From NCBI RefSeq assembly GCF_004114375.1, contig NZ_CP034692.1, positions 1,922,001 to 1,986,000 on the forward strand: a stretch of 64,000 nt of DNA. Direction: 5' to 3'. The notes beneath the pieces are model-generated. The model had not been told where the DNA came from. It saw only the letters and a program-made list of their open reading frames with translations, and searched no databases. The position numbers and the translations under genes are program-made. The DNA comes from Halorubrum sp. BOL3-1 (GTDB taxonomy: Archaea; Halobacteriota; Halobacteria; Halobacteriales; Haloferacaceae). Shown here piece after piece: positions 53,901 to 61,280 of this stretch (position 1 is its first letter; each line of letters starts with the position of its first letter).

Positions 53901-54979
53901 GAGTGCGGAGCGAGGCAGAAGACGGAGTCTACTGCGTGACGGTCGCAGACAACCACACGCTGCTCGCGGGGCGGAACGGGAAGTTCCAATTCGTCGGTCA
54001 ATCACTATACGGCGTGACGGGATGGGATCGATTCCGTCTTTACGATAAAGAGGGCGCAGCAGCCGTCACGGCGACAGGTCGTGAGGTCATCGACTTCACC
54101 GAGGAGGCCGCGAATGAGATCGATTATGAAGTTGCTTATGGTGACACGGACTCGGTTATGTTATCTTTGTCTGATATGTCGGAAAAAGAAGCAATCGAGA
54201 CCTCCTTCGACATTCAAGAGCACATCAACGAGCGGTACGACGACTTCGCGCGAGACGAACTGAACGCCGACTCGCACCGCTTCCAGATCGAGTTCGAGAA
54301 GCTCTACCGGCGCTTCTTCCAGGCGGGCAAAAAGAAGCGGTACGCCGGTCACATCGTCTGGAAGGAGGGGAAAGACGTCGACGACATCGACATCACCGGC
54401 TTCGAGTACAAGCGCTCGGACATCGCGGGCATCACCAAGGAGGTCCAGCAGAACGTCATCGAAACGATCGTGATGGGCGACGACATCGACGAGGACATGG
54501 AGGAGGTGAAGGCGTACCTCGTGGACGTGATCGCGGAGGTCCTCGACGGCGAGATCGACGTGGAGGAGATCGGGATCCCCGGCGGGATCGGCAAGAAGCT
54601 CGACGCCTACGAGACGCCGACCGCGCAGGTCCGCGGGGCGAAGTACGCCAACCGCATGCTCGGGACCAACTTCGGGAGCGGGTCGAAGCCGAAGCGGCTC
54701 TACATCGAGAAGGTCCACCCCGACTTCTGGGCGCAGATGGAAGACGAAGAGGGACTCGACCCGCAGCGAGACCACCTCTACGGGGAGTTCAAACGCGATC
54801 CGGACGTGATCTGCTTCGAGTACGCGGACCAGGTACCCGAAGAGTTCGAGGTCGACTGGGAGAAGATGCTGGACAAGACGCTGAAAGGGCCGATAGAGCG
54901 CGTGATCGAGGCGCTCGGCATGTCGTGGGAGGAGGTCAAGACCGGTCAAGAGCAGACCGGTCTCGGCTCGTTTATGTGA
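50969..54979 (+). CDS. polB: Family B DNA polymerase, interrupted in frame by an intein
   Basis: Replicative archaeal polymerase with 3'-5' exonuclease. Total precursor is 1,336 codons; the spliced enzyme would be 927 aa. Exonuclease motifs are 'NTFDIEVDDRRG' (DIE at 230-232), 'LTGWNFEDFDMPYVLDR' and 'YSIRDVELC'. Polymerase motifs are 'DLKSLYP' (513-519), 'KVIMN|SLYGVTGW' (split by the intein at N602/C603) and 'YGDTDS' (D1059, D1061). The N-terminal 50 residues are acidic and disordered. The ATG at 50969 follows a T-rich promoter-like stretch. Splicing is essential for a working active site. Confidence 0.95.
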   Translation: MTQSGLSDFSSTGATDDGTDDGTQTERSDLAAQEAAVVAGGGRGRVSDVVDVDEAKFSDSTGTVELIITQIDYAVEGYGSDEYPVVHVFGRRPVEGGDDEVEHLRVLGVEPYFYVPTADLDRDPVEEYGVVIGTREENSEGEPYESIRGEPLTRVVTRTPRDVGNIRDDFATSFEADILFPNRFLIDNGLNGGIRVEERRLDDGDGTIQVHEGHLEPAGVDAEMRVNTFDIEVDDRRGFPEDGEEPIICLTSHDSYDDEYVVWLFDAPEAEVPSPEDLPDYEGIVADEEIDFEVRTFEEEAAMLDAFVEYLEGTDPDLLTGWNFEDFDMPYVLDRLEVLDDGSQYDLSIERLSRIGEVWRSGWGGPDVKGRVVFDLLYAYKRTMFTELESYRLDAVGERELGVGKERYTGDIGDLWEQDPERLLEYSIRDVELCVEIDRKQDVIAFWDEVRTFVGCKIEDAPTPGDTVDMYVLHKAFGKFALPTKGQQESEDFEGGAVFEPITGVKEMVTVQDLKSLYPMCMVTINAGPETKVDPAEYDDETYVAPNGTHFRKEPDGIMREMVDELLSEREEKKTLRNDHNPGTEPYEQYDRQQGAVKVIMNCFTPDTEVLTPAGVRSITDLDVGDEVYSLDPDTEEMEVKTVEETHAYPDYRGELVDIETSKMDFRVTPNHRMLVRKNETNGITEDGYDFVEAGNLDRATNYELPHDWDDPVGERVDEVDLTELIDGEYEVWVRPSVHGHTFTAELGWTPRRVPKADVGQTGYVFTAEEFEEHREYVESVCETSFVHRESGRKWIPRTYDGDDFLDLLAWYVTEGNVYTSEEKTFGENHRGSATTVKIAQNAIADGGGHHASIGDLLDRMGFDPYVDERAYQFTSKLLGDLLREICGGDSFEKRIPDLVFDASRTQKRQFLETLIDGDGDRQSGSWRYTTSSDRLRDDVLRLCAHLGLTASYNRDSGSWRIYVTEDAKNTLRMHRSGVRSEAEDGVYCVTVADNHTLLAGRNGKFQFVGQSLYGVTGWDRFRLYDKEGAAAVTATGREVIDFTEEAANEIDYEVAYGDTDSVMLSLSDMSEKEAIETSFDIQEHINERYDDFARDELNADSHRFQIEFEKLYRRFFQAGKKKRYAGHIVWKEGKDVDDIDITGFEYKRSDIAGITKEVQQNVIETIVMGDDIDEDMEEVKAYLVDVIAEVLDGEIDVEEIGIPGGIGKKLDAYETPTAQVRGAKYANRMLGTNFGSGSKPKRLYIEKVHPDFWAQMEDEEGLDPQRDHLYGEFKRDPDVICFEYADQVPEEFEVDWEKMLDKTLKGPIERVIEALGMSWEEVKTGQEQTGLGSFM
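52775..54001 (+). mobile_element. Intein with LAGLIDADG homing endonuclease in polB
   Basis: 409 codons (residues 603-1011) of intein. Block A is 'CFTPDTEVLTPAGVRSITDL' with Cys1. Block B is 'KMDFRVTPNHRMLVR' (TxxH). DOD endonuclease motifs are 'LLAWYVTEGNVYTSE' and 'FLETLIDGDGDRQSG', both with acidic residues, so nuclease activity is plausible. The splice-end block is 'VYCVTVADNHTLLAGRNGKF' then QFVGQ before Ser. The last residue is Gln, not Asn, and the residue before it is Gly, not His. The +1 residue is Ser. Confidence 0.93.
54002..54220 (+). other. AT-rich, codon-shifted tract in polB after the intein
   Basis: Codons here are unlike the rest of the window: TCA CTA, CGT CTT, GAT AAA, AAT, GAT TAT GAA GTT GCT TAT GGT, TTA TCT TTG TCT GAT, GAA AAA GAA GCA, ATT CAA. 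The tract encodes the polymerase motif YGDTDS and returns to usual GC-rich codons at about 54220. A few such codons (GCT, GTT ATT) also precede the intein at 52751-52774. Confidence 0.85.
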
Positions 54980-55125
54980 CTGTCGACGAGCGGGAGCGAG
55001 GCCTATCGAAAGCAGTTTTCGATCGGTAGAAAATTTCTTGGTTGATTTGCGATTTTTGACGGGCAAATGCGTAACCATTAACCTCCTCAACCCCCACTAT
55101 TAGCGTACGAGGCACGAGAATACAT

Positions 55126-56049
55126 ATGGCTACTCTCGAAATCAACGATCTTCACGCACGAGTGGCAGAAGAGGGCGGCGAACGCATTCTTCTCGGGGTC
55201 GATCTGACCGTCGAGTCCGGTGACATCCACGCGCTGATGGGACCGAACGGGTCCGGAAAGTCGACGCTCGCGAAGGTGATCGCCGGCCATCCGGCCTACG
55301 AGGTCACCGGCGGCGAGATTCTGCTCCACCTCAGCGAGGAGGACGTCGCGGACCTCGACGCCGACCTCGACGACGGGGACTACCACTGGGAGCTCTTGGA
55401 TCTGGAACCGAACGAGCGCGCGGCGCTCGGCATCTTCCTCGGCTTCCAGTACCCCGCGGAGATCGAGGGCGTCACCATGACGAACTTCCTCCGGCAGGCG
55501 CTCAACGCGAAGGCGGACGAGCGCGAGGAGCTGTTCGAAGACGAGGACGAAGCGGAAGCAGAGGCCGACGACGAGGACGACGAGGGGTACGAGACCTCGC
55601 CCATGGAGGGCGCCGCCGACGAGGGTGAGATCGGCGTCGCGGAGTTCCAGGAGATCCTCTCCGAGAAGATGGAGCTGCTCGACATGGACCAGAAGTTCAT
55701 GGAGCGGTACCTCAACGCCGGCTTCTCCGGCGGCGAAAAGAAGCAGAACGAGGTACTCCAGGCCGCAATGCTCGAGCCGAGCCTCGCCGTGCTCGACGAG
55801 ATCGATTCCGGGCTGGACATCGACCGCCTAGAAGACGTCTCGAAGGGGATCAACGCGCTCCGCGACGAGCAGGGCACGGGTATCCTCCAGATCACACACT
55901 ACCAGCGCGTCCTCGATTACGTCGAGCCGGACCACGTCCACGTAATGTTAGACGGCGAGGTCGTCAAGAGCGGCGGCGCGGATCTCGCGGAGAAGCTCGA
56001 AGACGAGGGGTACGACTGGGTCCGCGAGGAAGCCTTCGAGGCGGCGTAA
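55126..56049 (+). CDS. sufC: Fe-S cluster assembly ATPase SufC
   Basis: ABC-type ATPase of the SufBCD scaffold. The 307-aa protein shows Walker A 'LMGPNGSGKSTLAKVIAGHP' (about residues 39-58), Q-loop near 'GIFLGFQYPAEIEGV', signature 'FSGGEKKQNEVLQ', Walker B 'LAVLDEIDSGLDID' and H-loop 'ILQITHYQRVLDYV'. A strongly acidic insert at about residues 135-165 is a halophilic addition over bacterial SufC (about 250 aa). It is the first gene of sufC-B-D. A TATA-like CTATTAG lies about 27 bp upstream. Confidence 0.96.
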   Translation: MATLEINDLHARVAEEGGERILLGVDLTVESGDIHALMGPNGSGKSTLAKVIAGHPAYEVTGGEILLHLSEEDVADLDADLDDGDYHWELLDLEPNERAALGIFLGFQYPAEIEGVTMTNFLRQALNAKADEREELFEDEDEAEAEADDEDDEGYETSPMEGAADEGEIGVAEFQEILSEKMELLDMDQKFMERYLNAGFSGGEKKQNEVLQAAMLEPSLAVLDEIDSGLDIDRLEDVSKGINALRDEQGTGILQITHYQRVLDYVEPDHVHVMLDGEVVKSGGADLAEKLEDEGYDWVREEAFEAA

Positions 56050-56101
56050 CCGAATGCGGGCACGCGACACACCTAAACACGGAAAACCGTAACAATACAA
56101 C

Positions 56102-57532
56102 ATGAGTTCACAACAGGACGACCTACAAGAGACGGACACCGAGGCTCGCTTCGAGTTCAAGAAGAAGGAGAAGTCCGCCTTCCAGACCGAGAAGGGCCTC
56201 ACAGAGGAGACGGTCCGCGTCATCTCAGAGGACAAAGACGAACCGGAGTGGATGTTGGAGCGCCGCCTGCGCGCGCTCGAACAGTTCCAAGAGATGCCGA
56301 TGCCGACCGACTGGCCCGGCCAGCCGGATCTGTCGGAGATCGACATCGACGAGATCGTTCCCTACATCCGCCCCGACATCGAGGCGCGCGGCGGCGCGGA
56401 CAGCTGGGAGGACCTCCCCGAAGAGATCCAAGACACCTTCGACAAGCTGGGCATTCCGGAGGCCGAAAAGAACGCGCTCTCGGGCGTCGGCGCCCAGTAC
56501 GAGTCCGAGATCGTCTACCAGAACATGCAAGAGCGGTGGGAAGATAAGGGCGTGATCTTCTGTGACATGGACAAGGCCGTCCGTGACCACGAGGAGATCG
56601 TCCGCGAGCACTTCATGACGAAGTGCGTCCCCCCGAGCGACAACAAGTTCGCGGCGCTTCACGGTGCGATCTGGTCCGGCGGCTCGTTCGTCTACGTCCC
56701 GGAGGACACCACGGTGGAGATGCCGATTCAGGCGTACTTCCGGATGAATAGCGAGGGGATGGGCCAGTTCGAGCACACGCTCATCATCGCCGAGGAGAGC
56801 TCCGAGGTCCACTACATCGAGGGCTGCTCCGCCCCGAAGTACTCGGCCTTTAACCTCCACTCGGGCGGCGTCGAAGTGTTCGTGGGCGAAGACGCCCACG
56901 TTCAGTACTCGACCGTTCAAAACTGGTCGAAGAACACGTACAACCTGAACACGAAACGCGCTATCGCGGAGAAGGGCGGGCGCATGGAGTGGATCTCCGG
57001 CTCGATGGGGTCGAAGGCGACGATGCTGTACCCGTCGACGATCCTGAAGGGCCGCGGCGCCTCCGACAACCACATCACCATCGCGATGGCCGGCGAGGGC
57101 CAGGACATCGACACGGGCGCGAAGGTCTACCACAACGCGCCCGAGACCAAGTCGACCGTCGAGTCGAAGTCGATCGCGAAGGGCGGCGGCCGCACGAACT
57201 ACCGCGGACTTATTCACATCGCGGACGGCGCCGAGGACTCCTCGACCGCCGTAGAGTGCGACGCGCTGATGTTCGACAACGAGTCGACCTCGGACACGAT
57301 GCCGTACATGGAGATCAACGAGTCGAAGGTCGACGTCGCCCACGAGGCGACCGTCGGGAAGATCGGTGACGAGGACATCTTCTACCTCCAGTCGCGCGGA
57401 CTGGACGACGACGACGCGAAACAGATGATCGTCTCGGGGTTCATCGAGCCGATCACGGAGGAACTGCCGATCGAGTACGCCGTCGAACTGAACCGACTCG
57501 TCGAACTGGAGATGGAGGGTTCGCTCGGATAA
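56102..57532 (+). CDS. sufB: Fe-S cluster assembly scaffold SufB
   Basis: Core scaffold subunit of the SufBCD complex. The 476-aa length is typical. The N-terminal helical part ('RRLRALEQFQEMPMPTDWPG') is followed by a right-handed beta-helix core: 'YVPEDTTVEMPIQAYFRMNS', 'IEGCSAPKYSAFNLHSGGVE', 'GRTNYRGLIHIADGAEDSST' with a conserved cysteine in 'AVECDALMFD'. The C-terminal helix ends 'ELNRLVELEMEGSLG'. It lies 52 bp after sufC. Confidence 0.96.
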   Translation: MSSQQDDLQETDTEARFEFKKKEKSAFQTEKGLTEETVRVISEDKDEPEWMLERRLRALEQFQEMPMPTDWPGQPDLSEIDIDEIVPYIRPDIEARGGADSWEDLPEEIQDTFDKLGIPEAEKNALSGVGAQYESEIVYQNMQERWEDKGVIFCDMDKAVRDHEEIVREHFMTKCVPPSDNKFAALHGAIWSGGSFVYVPEDTTVEMPIQAYFRMNSEGMGQFEHTLIIAEESSEVHYIEGCSAPKYSAFNLHSGGVEVFVGEDAHVQYSTVQNWSKNTYNLNTKRAIAEKGGRMEWISGSMGSKATMLYPSTILKGRGASDNHITIAMAGEGQDIDTGAKVYHNAPETKSTVESKSIAKGGGRTNYRGLIHIADGAEDSSTAVECDALMFDNESTSDTMPYMEINESKVDVAHEATVGKIGDEDIFYLQSRGLDDDDAKQMIVSGFIEPITEELPIEYAVELNRLVELEMEGSLG

Positions 57533-57533
57533 C

Positions 57534-58766
57534 ATGAGCGCGCAAGCAATCGAGAGCCTCTCGGAAGACACGGTACGACGCATCGCCGACGAACGCGACG
57601 AGCCCGAGTGGCTCTTGGAGACTCGTCTGAACGCGCTCGCCGCGCTGGAGACGGCCGATCTGCCGGACGTCATCCAGACGCCCGGGCGGCGCTGGACCGA
57701 CCTGGAGTCGCTGGACTTCGAGTCGCTGGTCGATCCGCTGAATCAGTCGGACGCGACGGAGCGGAGCGCGGGCGACGACGAGGCCGTCGTCCTCCCGTTC
57801 ACCGAGGCGCTCGACGAGTACGGCGACGTCATCGAGGCGAACTTCGGCTCCGTCCTCGACCCCGAACGCAACTACCTCACGGCGCTTTCGGTCGCGCTTT
57901 TTACCACCGGCACCTTCGTCTACGTCCCCGAGGGCGTCGACGTCGAGGACGTGACGGTACGCGCGGAGATGAACTCCCGCTCGCTGTTCAGCCAGACGCT
58001 CGTCGTCGCCGAGGAGTCGTCGTCGGTGACGATCCTCGAATCGATCGAGTCCGGAGATAGCGAGGCCGCCGCCTCGGGAACGGTCGGGGACGACCGCTAC
58101 TTCTCGAACCTCGTCGAGGTCGCCGCGGGCGAGAACGCGAACGTCCAGTTCGGATCGCTCCAGAACCTCGATCGGGACACCTACACCTACTCGCTGAAGC
58201 GCGGCGTGACCGACACGTACGCGACGATCGACTGGATCGAGAGCAACTTCGGATCGAAGCTCACCCGCTCGGACATCGAGACGGAGCTGAACGGCGACGG
58301 CTCCGAGACCCAGATCGTCGGGACGTTCTTCGGCACCGACGACCAGCACTTCGACGTCAACGCCCGGGTGTGGCACAACGCCGAGCAGACGACGGCCGAC
58401 CTGGTCACGCGCGGCGTGCTCGACGACGTCGCTCGGTCGGTCTACGAGGGGCTTCAGAACGTCGGCGACGACGCGTGGAACACCTCCAGCTACCAGCGCG
58501 AGAACACGCTGATGCTGTCGGACGACGCCGAGGCGGACGCGTCGCCGAAGCTTATCATCCACAACCACGACACCGAGGCCTCTCACTCCGCGACGGTCGG
58601 CCAAGTCGACGCCGAGGACCTGTTCTACTTAGAGAGCCGGACGATCGGCCCGGAGACGGCCCGGAACATGCTCGTCGAGGGCTTTTTCGTGCCCGTCTTC
58701 GAGGAGATAGCGGTCGACGAGTTCCGCGACGACGTCGAGGAACTCGTCGTGGAACGCCTCCGGTAG
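57534..58766 (+). CDS. sufD: Fe-S cluster assembly protein SufD
   Basis: Paralogue of SufB that completes the SufBC2D complex. The 410-aa protein starts one base after the sufB stop. The N-terminus 'VRRIADERDEPEWLLETRLN' matches the SufB N-terminal helix, showing common descent. The beta-helix includes 'FVYVPEGVDVEDVTVRAEMN' and 'VNARVWHNAEQTTADLVTRG'. A 'VGQVDAEDLFYLESRTIGPE' region ends the core. A T-run (CGGTTTTTTC) follows the stop and may terminate the operon. Confidence 0.95.
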   Translation: MSAQAIESLSEDTVRRIADERDEPEWLLETRLNALAALETADLPDVIQTPGRRWTDLESLDFESLVDPLNQSDATERSAGDDEAVVLPFTEALDEYGDVIEANFGSVLDPERNYLTALSVALFTTGTFVYVPEGVDVEDVTVRAEMNSRSLFSQTLVVAEESSSVTILESIESGDSEAAASGTVGDDRYFSNLVEVAAGENANVQFGSLQNLDRDTYTYSLKRGVTDTYATIDWIESNFGSKLTRSDIETELNGDGSETQIVGTFFGTDDQHFDVNARVWHNAEQTTADLVTRGVLDDVARSVYEGLQNVGDDAWNTSSYQRENTLMLSDDAEADASPKLIIHNHDTEASHSATVGQVDAEDLFYLESRTIGPETARNMLVEGFFVPVFEEIAVDEFRDDVEELVVERLR

Positions 58767-58790
58767 GTCGTCGGCCCCGTTCGGTCCGGA

Positions 58791-58800
58791 TTCGGTTTTT
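58791..58800 (+). terminator. T-run terminator after sufD
   Basis: CGGTTTTTTC lies 25-35 nt past the sufD stop, an archaeal-type oligo-T terminator separating the suf operon from the next promoter. Confidence 0.5.
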
Positions 58801-58830
58801 TCAAGCGTCCGCGACCCGCGAGGGGAACCG

Positions 58831-58837
58831 CTTAATA
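58831..58837 (+). promoter_or_regulatory. Promoter TATA box of the leader ORF and ferritin-like gene
   Basis: CTTAATA is centred about 27 bp upstream of an ATG at 58861, which would be the transcript's first codon. Confidence 0.5.
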
Positions 58838-58846
58838 CCGGCGACG

Positions 58847-58890
58847 CCCGAGACGGAGGTATGCGAACCCGCGTGTCGTACCGTCTCGGG
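58847..58890. promoter_or_regulatory. 10-bp inverted repeat around the transcription start
   Basis: CCCGAGACGG (58847-58856) and CCGTCTCGGG (58881-58890) are a perfect 10-bp inverted repeat with a 24-nt spacer. It encloses the predicted start site and the ATG at 58861. It could be an operator for the DtxR-type regulator encoded downstream or an RNA hairpin. Confidence 0.5.
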
Positions 58891-58902
58891 TGGTCGCGGT
58901 GA
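58861..58902 (+). CDS. 13-aa leader ORF overlapping the ferritin-like gene start
   Basis: ATG CGA ACC CGC ... CGG TGA encodes MRTRVSYRLGWSR. It begins at the spacing of a leaderless start (TATA centred 27 bp upstream). Its stop TGA shares bases with the GTG at 58899 (GTGA), so translation of the next gene would be coupled. The right arm of the inverted repeat lies inside it. It may be only a chance ORF. Confidence 0.4.
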   Translation: MRTRVSYRLGWSR

Positions 58903-59384
58903 GCGTGAGCCAACGGGTCGCCTCCGACGACCAGCTCGCGCGACTGCTCCAGATCGGAATCGTGCTCGAAGAGGTCGTCGAAGCGCGAACGCATCGCCAC
59001 TACCAACAGCTTGACGCCGAACTCGACGCGGAGGTGGAGGCGTTGCTCGCGGACGCGGCCGATGAGTCGGCCGACCACCGCGAGCGGTTAGAGACCCTCA
59101 TCGAGGGGCTCGAAGTCGAGAGCGTCCCGTTCAACGAGATCGAGTCGCTGGTCGACGCCCGCTACGGGCGGACGCGACCGGAGGACTTCGACGGCGTGTT
59201 GTACGACCAGCTGTGTAACGAGGAGACGGCCTACAAGTTCTACGACGACCTCATCGAGGCGATCGAAGGTTCCGACGCGGCGTTTTCGATCGACCGCGAG
59301 GAGCTGCTCGCGGCCCTGACGGCGATCCGCGACGAGGAGGCCGAGGGAGTACACGAGGTCACGGAGGTCATGGAACGACGATGA
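58899..59384 (+). CDS. Ferritin-like/rubrerythrin-fold protein
   Basis: A 161-aa helical protein from GTG 58899 (VSVSQRVASDDQLARLLQIG); upstream GTG at 58890 is the alternative. It has the four-helix pattern with Glu and His pairs: 'EEVVEARTHRHYQQLD' and 'DESADHRERLETLIEGLE', then 'CNEETAYKFYDDLIEAIE'. These suit a carboxylate di-iron site of the ferritin/rubrerythrin superfamily. No rubredoxin domain is seen. It sits between sufBCD and a DtxR-type regulator, which suggests a role in iron handling or oxidative stress. Confidence 0.78.
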   Translation: MSVSQRVASDDQLARLLQIGIVLEEVVEARTHRHYQQLDAELDAEVEALLADAADESADHRERLETLIEGLEVESVPFNEIESLVDARYGRTRPEDFDGVLYDQLCNEETAYKFYDDLIEAIEGSDAAFSIDREELLAALTAIRDEEAEGVHEVTEVMERR

Positions 59385-59431
59385 ACCGGGCAGACGAGTC
59401 GTCGACGAGCGTCGACGGAGGACAGCCGTGA
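59381..59431 (+). CDS. 16-aa linker ORF between ferritin-like gene and regulator
   Basis: ATGAACCGGGCAGACGAGTC onwards encodes MNRADESSTSVDGGQP. It begins in the stop of the preceding gene (ATGA) and its own stop overlaps the regulator's GTG start (GTGA). It thus bridges the 43-bp gap with continuous translation. It contains the GGAGG Shine-Dalgarno-like site (59415-59419) of the regulator. It may be fortuitous. Confidence 0.35.
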   Translation: MNRADESSTSVDGGQP

Positions 59432-59871
59432 ACACCGCAGATCAGTACCTCAAGACGATATACGTCGTACAGGACACCGAAGACGGTCCCGCGTCGACCG
59501 GGTCGATAGCCGACGCGCTCGGCGTCAGCCCGGCCAGCGCCAACGAGATGATCGGCAAGCTCGAAGGGCGCGGGCTCGCGGAACACGAGAAGTACAAGGG
59601 TGTCGAACTCACCGACGACGGTATCGTCCGGGCCAGAGACGCCCTCCAGACCTACTGTATCATCGAGCGGTTCCTCGCGAACGTCCTCGCGGTCGAGGAC
59701 TTCCAGGCGGAGGCCCGCGAGCTGGAGGCCGTCATCGACGACACGGTCGCGGAGCGGCTCGACACGATCATCGACCGTCAGCCGGAGTGTCCGGACTGCT
59801 TCGACCCCGAGTCGGACGCCTGCGCGTGTCTGGATATCACGCCGGAACCGGTCGAACCCGAACAGCAGTAG
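59428..59871 (+). CDS. DtxR/MntR-family metal-dependent regulator (SirR/Idr type)
   Basis: Iron- or manganese-responsive repressor. The 147-aa protein starts MNTADQYLKTIYVVQ. The winged helix (residues 5-65) includes 'IADALGVSPASANEMIGKLE' and 'YKGVELTDDGIVRA'. The dimerisation and metal domain includes 'YCIIERFLANVLAVEDFQAE' and a cysteine-rich end 'CPDCFDPESDACACLD'. Length matches haloarchaeal SirR/Idr proteins. Its position after sufBCD and a ferritin-like gene suggests it controls this iron region, possibly through the inverted repeat at 58847-58890. The GTG start has a GGAGG motif 9 nt upstream. Confidence 0.9.
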   Translation: MNTADQYLKTIYVVQDTEDGPASTGSIADALGVSPASANEMIGKLEGRGLAEHEKYKGVELTDDGIVRARDALQTYCIIERFLANVLAVEDFQAEARELEAVIDDTVAERLDTIIDRQPECPDCFDPESDACACLDITPEPVEPEQQ

Positions 59872-59897
59872 AAACGAGAGAGCGCTTTGTTCCGTAC

Positions 59898-61148
59898 TCA
59901 GACGCCCGTCGAGTAGCGCAGGATACCGGCGATACCGCCGAACGCGTCGAGCAGCTGTTCGCCCTTTTCGAAGTCCGTGGAGATGAACTTCGTGTCCGTC
60001 CCGCGCTGTTCCGCGATGGCCATCAGGTGTTCGATGACATCCTCGCGCTCGTCGACGTCGGCCGCCTCGCCGCACTCCGCACACTCGTGGTCGGGGGTCG
60101 AGTGCCGCGAGTCGATTACCTCGTACTCCTCGTGGCCGTTGGGGCACTCGTAGACGACGACGTCGGAGCGGAGGTCCTCGGAGATGAGCAGCCGGTCGAC
60201 CGATCCCATGATCAGGTTCCGGCGGGTCGGTTCGAACCCGTAAGTCGCCTCCTCGCCGGTGTTGAGCTTCTCGAAGAACTCCTCCATGTTGCGTTTGTCC
60301 TCGACGATCTCCTGATCGGCGAGCACCTCGCTGGCGTTGTCGACGAGGTCCTTCAGTCCGGACTCGTCGGTGTAGGCCACGTCGAACTTGCCGAGCACCT
60401 TGTCCTGTAGCTCGTGGTGGAGGTAGTCGCCGTCGAGGAACTCGTCTTTCGTCGGCGACGGCCCGCCGACGAGGATGCCGTCGAGCTCGTGTCGCTTGTC
60501 GACGAAGAGGTCGTCACCCATTCCGGCGACCTCCTGATAGAAGTTGTCGATGGCTTCCAAGCGCAGTCGGGCGAACCGCTGTGCGGACTGTCCCCCTTTC
60601 CGCTGTTTGCCGGGGACGAGCGAGGAGGCGGACTTGACCGGCTCGACGCGCTTGCCCTTCAGCCAGCCGACGTTGGCCTCGCGTCGGTCGAGGACGATGA
60701 GCCCGAACAGCCCGGAGTCCTCCAGCATATGTTCGAGCGGCTCGGTGAGGAACGCGGAGTCGCAGTGGTACCGGAACGACTCCACCGGCTGCGGCGGCGA
60801 CTCCAGCGTCCGGGTGACCATGTCGGTCTGTCCGCCGCCGGCGTTGATAGCGCCCGAGAAGATCACGATCCCGTTCTCCGGCGGGTAGGTGTCGTAGTAG
60901 CGCAGTCGGTCCTTGATCGACGTCAGCGCGTCCTGGACGGCGGTCCGCGTCTGCTTGGATTTGATGTTCGACGCCTCGCTGTGCTCTTGAGTGACGTGGG
61001 CCACCACGTCGGAGACCTGTTTGTCGTCGGGGATGTAGATGGTGACGAGCTGGGTGCCGGAGCCCTCGAAGTCTTTGAGTTCCTCGATGACCTTACGGAA
61101 CTCGTACTTCCGGCGGTCCGCGTTCGCCTCTTGTGCGTCGCTACTCAT
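59898..61148 (-). CDS. prf1: Peptide chain release factor aRF1
   Basis: Archaeal class-1 release factor recognising all three stop codons. The 416-aa length fits. Domain 1 contains the NIKS codon-recognition motif in 'EASNIKSKQTRTAVQDAL' (about residues 60-77). Domain 2 has the catalytic GGQ in 'GKQRKGGQSAQRFARLRLEA' (about 182). Domain 3 ends with a minidomain having a zinc-like 'CPNGHEEYEVIDSRH' and 'CAEC'. The gene is convergent with the DtxR-type gene (26-bp gap). Confidence 0.96.
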   Translation of the reverse strand: MSSDAQEANADRRKYEFRKVIEELKDFEGSGTQLVTIYIPDDKQVSDVVAHVTQEHSEASNIKSKQTRTAVQDALTSIKDRLRYYDTYPPENGIVIFSGAINAGGGQTDMVTRTLESPPQPVESFRYHCDSAFLTEPLEHMLEDSGLFGLIVLDRREANVGWLKGKRVEPVKSASSLVPGKQRKGGQSAQRFARLRLEAIDNFYQEVAGMGDDLFVDKRHELDGILVGGPSPTKDEFLDGDYLHHELQDKVLGKFDVAYTDESGLKDLVDNASEVLADQEIVEDKRNMEEFFEKLNTGEEATYGFEPTRRNLIMGSVDRLLISEDLRSDVVVYECPNGHEEYEVIDSRHSTPDHECAECGEAADVDEREDVIEHLMAIAEQRGTDTKFISTDFEKGEQLLDAFGGIAGILRYSTGV

Positions 61149-61280
61149 TGGTTTGAATACGGTCGCGTGCGTGTAAGTAAGCTTTGACCTGTCGATACGG
61201 CCGGAAATATCGGTCTCGGCCGCGTCCGACGACGGTCCGCTCGGAGCGCGGCGACAGGCGCTCGCGTCTCTCGGTCCGGC

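Noticed and set aside
50969-54979. Possibility that the insertion in polB is an unrelated domain rather than an intein
   Set aside because: The insert starts with Cys, has splice blocks A, B and F, two LAGLIDADG motifs, and interrupts KVIMN/SLYG exactly at a conserved motif.
55088-55125. A CRISPR array or phage element in the region
   Set aside because: No regularly spaced repeats, cas genes, integrase, transposase or phage structural genes are present anywhere in the window.
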